Shown here piece by piece: positions 43,200 to 49,560 of a DNA stretch of 49,560 bases. Location of the stretch: assembly GCA_013002205.1 (NCBI GenBank), contig JABDKN010000078.1, positions 1 to 49,560 of the forward strand, in the 5' to 3' direction. A program made the position numbers and the translations under genes. The notes under the pieces are model-generated. The model ran no database searches and was not told the DNA's origin. It saw only the letters and a list, made by a program, of their open reading frames with translations. Positions within the stretch are counted from its first letter, which is position 1. Each line of letters begins with the position of its first letter. This DNA is from Granulosicoccus sp. (lineage in GTDB: Bacteria; Pseudomonadota; Gammaproteobacteria; Granulosicoccales; Granulosicoccaceae).

Positions 43200-44045
43200 A
43201 TGAGCTACAAGACACTGCTGGTCTGCCTGGCCAACGAAGCTGAAGCGCAGAGATTGATTCCAGTCTCCATCATGCTGGCGCGACGGTTTGATGCTCATCT
43301 GATTGGTCTGTACTCTCTGCAGAACATGGAAATATACGCCAGTGTTTCCATGCAGCTGTCGGGGCTGGCCCTGACTCAGCTAAAGGAATCCCAACAGGCT
43401 CAGGCTGCACGGGTCAAGGCAATCTTCGATGAACAGACCAGGGCGGAAGAATTCGTTGCTGAATGGCGACAGATCGAGACCTCAGTAGCCTCTACTGGCG
43501 AAAGGCTCTGCGAGCACGCACGCTGTGCGGATCTTGTCATCATGTCACAACAGGATGCCGAGCTTGAGCACCCGGGGCCGGAAGTCATCCTGCGACGTGT
43601 CATCGAGCACTCCGGAAGACCCGTCCTGGTCATACCCCGTTTCGGGGAATTTCCTACTATCGGGAAGCGTTCGCTGATCGGCTGGAGCGGGACCGGAGAA
43701 TCGGCTCGTGCGGCGCACGATGGCATACCGTTCATGCAGCAAGGTGAAGAGACACGGGTATTCTGGGTTTCAGGCTCAGATTCCGAGGCAGACAGCAAAC
43801 TGGAATTTTCGGCACACGAGATCGCCAGATCTCTGGATCGACACGGTATCAAGGCTACCGTAGCTCACCGCACGAAGTCACAGATTCCGATCGGAGACGA
43901 ATTACTGAACGAAGCGGCTGATACCGGCTCGGACCTGATAATAACCGGCGCATATGGCCACTCCAGACTATATGACTTCGTCATAGGAGCCACTACCACG
44001 CACCTGCTCGCCTACATGACCTCCCCGGTGTTATTTTCCAGCTGA
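43200..44045 (+). CDS. Tandem universal stress protein
   Basis: The 281-residue protein is made of two UspA-fold domains. The first (about 1-145) has the nucleotide-site segment ADLVIMSQQDAELEHPGPEVILRRVIEHSGRPVLVIP, which lacks the classic GxxG run. The second ends with GAYGHSRLYDFVIGATTTHLL, a complete ATP-binding signature. Proteins of this kind are induced by FNR/ANR in low oxygen and help survival when energy is short. The upstream FNR box and its place after fnr support that. The ATG at 43200 follows GAGGAAA. Confidence 0.9.
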   Translation: MSYKTLLVCLANEAEAQRLIPVSIMLARRFDAHLIGLYSLQNMEIYASVSMQLSGLALTQLKESQQAQAARVKAIFDEQTRAEEFVAEWRQIETSVASTGERLCEHARCADLVIMSQQDAELEHPGPEVILRRVIEHSGRPVLVIPRFGEFPTIGKRSLIGWSGTGESARAAHDGIPFMQQGEETRVFWVSGSDSEADSKLEFSAHEIARSLDRHGIKATVAHRTKSQIPIGDELLNEAADTGSDLIITGAYGHSRLYDFVIGATTTHLLAYMTSPVLFSS

Positions 44046-44054
44046 GTTATGAAC

Positions 44055-44082
44055 GAGCCCTCCTGCACCTGCAGGAGGGCTC
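44055..44082. terminator. Perfect 13-base hairpin without U-tract
   Basis: GAGCCCTCCTGCA and TGCAGGAGGGCTC are exact reverse complements separated by CC. The hairpin sits 10 bases after the universal stress stop codon, between convergent genes. Neither side is followed by a T-run, so it may act with Rho or as a 3'-end stabiliser. Confidence 0.5.
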
Positions 44083-44211
44083 GGTGCAATGTGCAGTCAG
44101 CCACCGGCCATGATCCTGTCCTCCTGGAATTTTCGCTGATTACGCTGTCAGCCTGTCGCTGGCGGACAGCCAGGCCGCCGCGTTGAAGCCGAACACCAGG
44201 CCACTGCCACG

Positions 44212-45240
44212 TCAGGATTCCGAGGACCTGGCCCACAGGTTGATATCCTCTTCACTGGCAGCGGCATCTATTCGGTCAAGTTCGGATTGAGTGAATTCCA
44301 GATTGTCGACAGCTCTTGCACACTGTACGACCTGTTCAGGCTTCGATGCACCGATCAGCGCAGTGGTGATGCCCTCGTTGCGCAATACCCAGGCAATTGC
44401 CATCTGCGCCAGGCTCTGTCCCCGCGAAGCGGCAATGTCGTTCAATGCCCTGATACTCTGGATGGCGCGCTCGCTGACGAAGGATGGACTGAGCGACTTG
44501 CCCTGTGTGGCCCGACTCCCCTCCGGGATACCGTTCAGATACTTGTCAGTCAACATGCCCTGAGCCAGTGGCGTGAAGGCGATGGAACCGATACCCAGTT
44601 CCTGCAGAGTCTCTTTCAGGCCGTCACGCTCTACCCAGCGATTGAGGATGTTGTAACTGGGCTGGTGAATCAGACAGGGAGTTCCCAGACTCTTCAGGAT
44701 TGCTGCAGCCTTCCGGGTACATTCGGAGTTGTAGGAAGAAATGCCGGCATACAACGCCTTGCCGGATCGCACAATATGATCCAGTGCACCCATGGTCTCC
44801 TCCAGCGGAGTGTCCGGGTCGAAGCGATGCGAATAAAACACATCCACATAGTCCAGTCCCATGCGCTTGAGGCTTTGATCACACGAGGCAATCAGGTATT
44901 TGCGACTGCCCATCTCGCCGTAGGGTCCCGGCCACATGAGATAACCTGCCTTGGAGGATATTATCAGCTCATCGCGATAGCCTTTCAGCTCATCGCGGAG
45001 AATCTGCCCGAACACCTCTTCAGCCGAGCCTGGAGGCGGGCCATAATTATTGGCCAGATCGAAGTGGGTAATACCCGCATCGAAGGCGGCATGACAGATC
45101 GCGCGCTGAGTCTTGAAGGCGACATCATGACCGAAGTTGTGCCACAACCCCAGTGAAATCGCCGGCAGCAACAGCCCTGACTGCCCACAGCGGCGGTATT
45201 GCATATTGTCATAACGATTTTCGGCTGCCTGATAACTCAT
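44212..45240 (-). CDS. gpr: Aldo/keto reductase, L-glyceraldehyde-3-phosphate reductase-like
   Basis: The 342-residue protein has the aldo/keto reductase barrel with the catalytic tetrad visible: Asp and Tyr in FDLANNYGPPPG, Lys in SSKAGYLMWPG and His in FYSHRFD. The segment PGPYGEMGSRKYLIASCDQSLKRMGLDYVDVFYSHR is characteristic of YghZ/Gpr enzymes, which reduce methylglyoxal and L-glyceraldehyde-3-phosphate with NADPH. It is in the cytosol and detoxifies. Its stop is separated from the preceding convergent gene by the hairpin at 44055. Confidence 0.9.
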   Translation of the reverse strand: MSYQAAENRYDNMQYRRCGQSGLLLPAISLGLWHNFGHDVAFKTQRAICHAAFDAGITHFDLANNYGPPPGSAEEVFGQILRDELKGYRDELIISSKAGYLMWPGPYGEMGSRKYLIASCDQSLKRMGLDYVDVFYSHRFDPDTPLEETMGALDHIVRSGKALYAGISSYNSECTRKAAAILKSLGTPCLIHQPSYNILNRWVERDGLKETLQELGIGSIAFTPLAQGMLTDKYLNGIPEGSRATQGKSLSPSFVSERAIQSIRALNDIAASRGQSLAQMAIAWVLRNEGITTALIGASKPEQVVQCARAVDNLEFTQSELDRIDAAASEEDINLWARSSES

Positions 45241-45425
45241 GATGACGGACCTCCCCCTGATTGCACCTGAAGGTTACACTACACTGGCTCGGTATCCGGA
45301 AAACTGCCCACTGCCATCTGGCCGATTTTTTTACCGAGCGCCATAAAAAGCCGTGTTTCTGGCGGGTATGACCTTCTCGCGCACTGACACCCCTGCAGCC
45401 ACCGGATCACGGCGTTCTTCATCTC

Positions 45426-45483
45426 GGACTGGCCCGGACCAATCGTGAAAGGAGTCCGCGATCTGTATAGTCCGGGCCAGTCC
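45426..45483. promoter_or_regulatory. Long perfect inverted repeat around a promoter-like element
   Basis: GGACTGGCCCGGAC (45426-45439) and GTCCGGGCCAGTCC (45470-45483) are exact reverse complements 30 bases apart. A -10-like TATAGT (45466-45471) touches the right arm, 30 bases before the next gene's ATG. The pair could be two operator half-sites or an RNA stem in a leader. Confidence 0.5.
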
Positions 45484-45502
45484 CCTGCGGGTTAGCATTC
45501 TG

Positions 45503-48400
45503 ATGCCAAATGACAACATACATCACATCACCCTGAAAGAGTTCCGCGATGAACTGGCACCATTACTGGACGGCTACTGCGACTTTTCCCCGGCAGGCGT
45601 TGCCCTTTATACCAGCGACGCATCGAACTACCGGCAGGTACCACTTGGGGTGGTCTACCCACGGACGACAGAGGACATTCGCAAAACGGTGCTGCTGAGT
45701 CGCCAGCACGACCTGCCAGTACTCATGCGGGGTGGTGGGACCTCACAGAACGGACAATGTGTGAATGAGGCGATAGTCGTTGACTGCTCTCGCTACATGA
45801 CCCGGGTTCTGTCAATCGATACCCGGGCGCGCTCTGCGCTGGTGGAACCGGGTGTCATCTGCGATGAACTCAAATCTGCAGCCGAAAAACACGGACTGAC
45901 CTTCGGCCCGGATCCGGCCACTCATAGCCGCTGCACACTGGGCGGCATGATGGGCAACAATTCCTGCGGGCCGCATTCCATGCTTGCTGGAAAAACCGTC
46001 GAAAACGTACTCGAGCTTGAAGTACTCACCAGTGACGGCGATCAGTTCCGGGTAGGACCAACCAGCGAGCAGGAACTGGAGCACATCATCAGTGGCAATG
46101 ATGCAAAAGCCCGGATCTTTCGCGAATTGAAAGACCTGCGTGATCAGTATGCCGACGAGATTCGCCACCGCTACCCGGACATCAAGCGTCGTGTATCAGG
46201 TTATAACCTGGACATGCTACTGCCGGAGAACGGATTCAATGTTGCCCGTGCACTGGTCGGTACCGAAGGCACTTGCGTGAGCATCCTGGAAGCCAGGGTG
46301 AAGCTCATTGTGAATCCTGCCTGTAAGCGGCTGATAGTTCTCGGTTTCGATGACATCTTTACCGCCGGTGACAGCGTGCCCGAACTACTGCCATTCCGGC
46401 CTATTGCCATGGAAGGACTGGACTGGAGCATTATCGGTGGACTTCTGTCCCGCAATCTCAAGCAACGTGAAGTCGGCCTTTTACCGGAGGGCCGGGCGTG
46501 GATGCTGGTGGAAATTTCCGCAGACACAGCAGAGGCACTGGAAATCCGCTGTGCGGAGTTCGTCACAGCCATGGATGCTTCGCGCCGTGTACGTTCGGTA
46601 TTACAGGTGCTGGACGATAGGGACACGGCTGCATTATGGAGCATTCGTGAACAGGGAGCGTCCGCCACATCGATGAGTCTGGATCCGCTGGTGCCGGACC
46701 CCGCGGTCGGATGGGAAGATACTGCCGTGGATCCGCTCCAGTTGGGAAATTACCTGCGCGAGTTTCAGGCGCTAGTAGATCGTTACGGGTATACCACCAG
46801 CCTCTATGGGCACTTCGGTGACGGCTGCATCCACGCCCGCATAAGCTTTGATACCAGAACGGCTCACGGGGTCGAGCAGTGGCGGGCGTTCAGTGTCGAG
46901 ATTGCGCACCTGGTAGTGAAGTTCGGCGGATCCCTGTCCGGTGAACACGGTGATGGGCAGGCCAAGGCGGAATTTCTCCCTATCATGTTCGGTAAACCTC
47001 TGATGGACGCTTTCCGCCGCTTCAAGCGTGCCTGGGATCCGCACCGGCGCATGAACCCGGGAAAAGTCATCGATGCCTTCCGGATGGACGAGAACCTGCG
47101 TTTCGGCCCCGGGTATGCACGACCGAAAATCGACACCACACTGAACTTCATCGAGGATCATGGTGGTTTTGCGCGCTCCTCGGAACGCTGCATCGGAATG
47201 GGCAAATGCCGTGCGCGATCAGGTGCCATGTGCCCCAGCTACCAGGTCAGTGGCGATGAACGATACTCCCCCCGCGGTCGAGCTCACCTGCTGCACGAAC
47301 TGGTGCGCGGCGAAGTCATCACAGATGGCTGGCGAAACCGCGACATCGCCGACTCGCTTGAACATTGCCTGTCGTGCAAGGCCTGCAAGTACGAATGCCC
47401 CACGCAGGTGGACATTGCCGCCTACAAAGCTGAATTCATGTCTGCACATTTCACGCACAGGAGACGCCCGCTGCACCATCATGTGTTTGGACACATCGGT
47501 ATCGCCTTACCCTGGCTGGCCCGGGCGCCGGTCATTGTCAATCGACTGCAACGGGGGGCCCTCGGGCGGATTGCAGCTCGCATGCTGGGTATCAGCCCGG
47601 AAAAATCATTACCGGAGCTGAGCAGGGAGCCGTTCAAACGGTGGGCCTGCCGTCACGCAGATCGGCATGATGAGTATTTCAGCTGGTTTGGCGATCCCTC
47701 CAAGCCTGCTGTCGTGCTATGGGCTGATTCACTGAACGCACACTACCGACCTGCGGTGCTGATCAGTGCCATCAATGTGTTGAAAGGATCAGGCGTTCAG
47801 GTAGCGGTGGCAGTGAATAGATTCTGCTGCGGCCGCCCGCTCTACGAATACGGTTTTCTCGACCAGGCCAGGAAACAGCTGGCGCAGATACTTGAACACT
47901 TCCACCCGCATTTGCCCGTTGATACGGCGCTCATCGTCATTGAACCATCCTGCCTGTCTGTATTTACCGACGAATTGATGCGCCTGTTTGCCCATGACGA
48001 ACGCGCCATTGAACTGACCGGCAGAGCCACGACGCTCACGGCCTGGCTTTCCCGGCACGGTGTGAATTTACGGCGCACCCTGCCCGCCGGCATCATGCAC
48101 CTGCACTGCCATACCAAAGCATCTGCTGATGATCATGAACGCGAGTGGATGCACCGGTGCTTCGACGAGCTGGCCGAACCTGAAAGCAGCTGCTGTGGAA
48201 TGGCCGGAAGTTTTGGCATGCTCCGCAAGAGCCGTCCAATGGCACAGGCACTGTTCTCGAGATCACTGAAACCCAGTCTGGATGCACGCTCTGGTGACAC
48301 CGTGATCGTTGCCAACGGATTCAGTTGTCACGAACAGATTGGCGATCATGTCCAGGCGCCGATCCTGCACCCGGTGCAGGTACTGGAGAAATGCCTTTGA
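45503..48400 (+). CDS. FAD and Fe-S D-2-hydroxyacid dehydrogenase (YdiJ/D-2-hydroxyglutarate dehydrogenase-like)
   Basis: The 965-residue protein fuses an FAD-binding oxidase part (PCMH-type: RGGGTSQNGQCVN, GPDPATHSRCTLGGMMGNNSCG) with an FAD-linked C-terminal domain. An iron-sulfur module follows (CIGMGKCRARSGAMCP near 565, CLSCKACKYECP near 630). The last part is a CCG domain with FCCGRPLYEYGF and ESSCCGMAGSFGML. This matches the YdiJ type of about 1000 residues, which oxidises D-2-hydroxyglutarate or D-lactate and passes electrons to the respiratory chain. No glcE or glcF partners are needed because all parts are in one chain. It starts with ATG at 45503 and ends 98 bases before a hypothetical gene. 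Confidence 0.9.
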   Translation: MPNDNIHHITLKEFRDELAPLLDGYCDFSPAGVALYTSDASNYRQVPLGVVYPRTTEDIRKTVLLSRQHDLPVLMRGGGTSQNGQCVNEAIVVDCSRYMTRVLSIDTRARSALVEPGVICDELKSAAEKHGLTFGPDPATHSRCTLGGMMGNNSCGPHSMLAGKTVENVLELEVLTSDGDQFRVGPTSEQELEHIISGNDAKARIFRELKDLRDQYADEIRHRYPDIKRRVSGYNLDMLLPENGFNVARALVGTEGTCVSILEARVKLIVNPACKRLIVLGFDDIFTAGDSVPELLPFRPIAMEGLDWSIIGGLLSRNLKQREVGLLPEGRAWMLVEISADTAEALEIRCAEFVTAMDASRRVRSVLQVLDDRDTAALWSIREQGASATSMSLDPLVPDPAVGWEDTAVDPLQLGNYLREFQALVDRYGYTTSLYGHFGDGCIHARISFDTRTAHGVEQWRAFSVEIAHLVVKFGGSLSGEHGDGQAKAEFLPIMFGKPLMDAFRRFKRAWDPHRRMNPGKVIDAFRMDENLRFGPGYARPKIDTTLNFIEDHGGFARSSERCIGMGKCRARSGAMCPSYQVSGDERYSPRGRAHLLHELVRGEVITDGWRNRDIADSLEHCLSCKACKYECPTQVDIAAYKAEFMSAHFTHRRRPLHHHVFGHIGIALPWLARAPVIVNRLQRGALGRIAARMLGISPEKSLPELSREPFKRWACRHADRHDEYFSWFGDPSKPAVVLWADSLNAHYRPAVLISAINVLKGSGVQVAVAVNRFCCGRPLYEYGFLDQARKQLAQILEHFHPHLPVDTALIVIEPSCLSVFTDELMRLFAHDERAIELTGRATTLTAWLSRHGVNLRRTLPAGIMHLHCHTKASADDHEREWMHRCFDELAEPESSCCGMAGSFGMLRKSRPMAQALFSRSLKPSLDARSGDTVIVANGFSCHEQIGDHVQAPILHPVQVLEKCL

Positions 48401-48498
48401 TTCAGTATTGATTCGCCGGGCTCAAGCTGCGCGACTGGCGTGCCGATAGGCTGATTGCATCCTTTTGGATGGTTGACCATACAACCCGCAGGCAGTCG

Positions 48499-48969
48499 AT
48501 GGCTTCAGACCCTCTTGACACTGTCAGGAAAATCGTCTCCAGGCAAGTATTCCGCTCGGACTACCTGGTTATCGATGAGCAGACTCCCCTGCGTACTCGA
48601 TTGACGTATGAACTGAAACTCGAACGTCTGCACCGGCTTTGTCTCAGCGGTGGATACAGGAGTGCGGCAGAGTGCGAGCTGATCCGCCAGCAACTGTTTT
48701 CAGGCGAGGACAGATCAGATCGACCGGTCATCCTGACCCTGGCCGAGGCCTACCTGCCCTCTCGTATTGAAAGGCTATCGCTCGATCTGGCCTGTCAACT
48801 CGCCCGATCAGATCAGCTGCACGCGCACGCACTGCAGCAGTTCGGCGAGAAGATGGCGGGCAGCAGGATCAGCTGGCTGGACTGGAATGCGGCACGCTAC
48901 CTGATGTGCCTCCCCGATGACATTCATTCGCTGCTGATCGATAAGGACGGGGCGCTGCTGGCGGCCTGA
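48499..48969 (+). CDS. Hypothetical protein
   Basis: I do not recognise this 156-residue protein. It is highly helical and charged: DPLDTVRKIVSRQVFRSDYLVI, LTYELKLERLHRLCLSGGYRSAAECELIRQQL and RIERLSLDLACQLARSDQ. There is no signal peptide or membrane segment. The ATG at 48499 has a weak CAGG ribosome site; an ATG at 48469 would add 10 residues. It lies between the D-2-hydroxyacid dehydrogenase and an Lrp-type regulator, in the same direction, so an operon is possible. Confidence 0.55.
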   Translation: MASDPLDTVRKIVSRQVFRSDYLVIDEQTPLRTRLTYELKLERLHRLCLSGGYRSAAECELIRQQLFSGEDRSDRPVILTLAEAYLPSRIERLSLDLACQLARSDQLHAHALQQFGEKMAGSRISWLDWNAARYLMCLPDDIHSLLIDKDGALLAA

Positions 48970-49057
48970 ACCTGCACAACGTCAGACCTGGTTCGCATCG
49001 ACTCTCCAATTTTCGCGGAATCAGATGCCTGCGTCGCTTTGCAGGCATAATTCGTTG

Positions 49058-49513
49058 ATGGACAGATTTGACCGGGAGATTCTTCTGCATCTGCAGGCTG
49101 ATGCCTCAGTCAGCAATGCAGTCATTGGCGACAGGATTGGCTTGTCTGCCTCTCAGGTGTCACGTCGACGCGCACGTCTGGAGTCCCAGGGTGTTATCAC
49201 CCGATACCGTGCGCAGGTCGATCCTGCCGCTGTCGGGCTTGGCCTCGATGCATTCGTCAAGGTCCGGCTGCACTCACACAGCAAGGCATCTTCGGTCAAT
49301 TTCAGGAATCTGGTGACATCGCTGACCGCCGTTCGCCTGGCGTGCGCCATAAGCGGTGATGCAGACTACCTGCTGCACATTCGCTTGAAAGACCTGCAAG
49401 CCCTGTCCAATTTCATCAATGAACAACTCCTTTCACATCCCGACGTCCACGAAGTGCGATCGGATATCGTACTGGAGCTGATCAAGGACGATACCAGCGT
49501 TTCGCTGGAATGA
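49058..49513 (+). CDS. Lrp/AsnC-family transcriptional regulator
   Basis: The 151-residue protein has the AsnC-type winged helix (MDRFDREILLHLQADASVSN, IGLSASQVSRRRARLESQGVI) and a RAM/ACT ligand-binding domain (FVKVRLHSHS, VRLACAISGDADYLLHIRLKDL). Lrp-type proteins sense amino acids and often control the gene beside them. No ribosome site is visible; a CATAAT at 49046-49051 lies where a -10 would be for a leaderless message beginning at the ATG. The last 47 bases of the window after it show no gene. Confidence 0.9.
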   Translation: MDRFDREILLHLQADASVSNAVIGDRIGLSASQVSRRRARLESQGVITRYRAQVDPAAVGLGLDAFVKVRLHSHSKASSVNFRNLVTSLTAVRLACAISGDADYLLHIRLKDLQALSNFINEQLLSHPDVHEVRSDIVLELIKDDTSVSLE

Positions 49514-49560
49514 CCTCACAGGCAGAACGCCTGCACCGGCAATCTCGCAGGGTCTCTCAT

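Noticed and set aside
1-49560. CRISPR arrays, insertion sequences, integrases, tRNA or rRNA genes
   Set aside because: Looked for repeats with regular spacers, transposase motifs, terminal inverted repeats and tRNA cloverleaf signatures by eye; none found. A computational tRNA and repeat search would settle it.

Overview
The window is about 49.6 kb of ordinary, gene-dense bacterial chromosome with moderately high GC. I read it as a gammaproteobacterium, probably marine, aerobic to microaerobic and heterotrophic. The basis is the FNR/HemN pair, TrhO, YghU, an L-glyceraldehyde-3-phosphate reductase (Gpr)-like enzyme, AcuI, and a carnitine-to-glycine-betaine route. A Granulosicoccus-like organism would fit, but that is a low-confidence inference. 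I found no rRNA or tRNA gene, CRISPR array, insertion sequence, integrase or phage gene.

Layout. 1-1654: start of a LysR regulator, a nu-class-like glutathione S-transferase and a small phasin-like protein. 1782-4181: a large HerA/VirB4-like ATPase with a coiled-coil tail. 4444-8032: a two-gene signalling unit, a membrane hybrid histidine kinase plus a LacI-type sugar-sensor protein without a DNA-binding domain, preceded by a perfect FNR box. 8220-14430: a GntR/FCD regulator and a complete five-gene branched-chain-amino-acid-type ABC transporter; the two upstream regions share an operator-like motif. 14499-22147: single genes (GcvR-like ACT protein, amylosucrase, diguanylate cyclase, guanidino-oxopentanoate decarboxylase-like ThDP enzyme, TrhO, AcuI).

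22225-28196 (minus strand): a carnitine/gamma-butyrobetaine catabolic operon. It encodes a beta-keto acid cleavage enzyme (CdhC), a carnitine dehydrogenase-thioesterase fusion (CdhA-CdhB), an acyl-CoA dehydrogenase and a CaiD-like hydratase. A conserved protein of unknown function lies downstream. Together these can convert butyrobetainyl- or crotonobetainyl-CoA through carnitine and dehydrocarnitine to glycine betaine. The CoA ligase or transferase and the transporter are not in the window.

28230-37685: sugar and redox enzymes (AGE-family isomerase, nitroreductase, Gfo/Idh/MocA dehydrogenase, DEAD-box helicase, malate/lactate-type dehydrogenase, Nudix hydrolase), an unfamiliar aldolase-like gene coupled to a PfkB kinase, and a YghU-like GST. 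37735-40632: a lipoprotein and a secreted modular protein with carbohydrate-binding-like domains and a possible C-terminal sorting signal. 40618-44043: an oxygen-response block (hemN, fnr, tandem universal stress protein) with two perfect FNR boxes placed exactly as in class II FNR-dependent promoters. 44212-49513: aldo/keto reductase, a large FAD/Fe-S D-2-hydroxyacid dehydrogenase, a hypothetical protein and an Lrp/AsnC regulator.

The least explained items are the kinase/HTH-less LacI pair under an FNR box, the aldolase-like/PfkB pair, the conserved unknown at 22225-23637, and the modular surface protein at 38992-40632.
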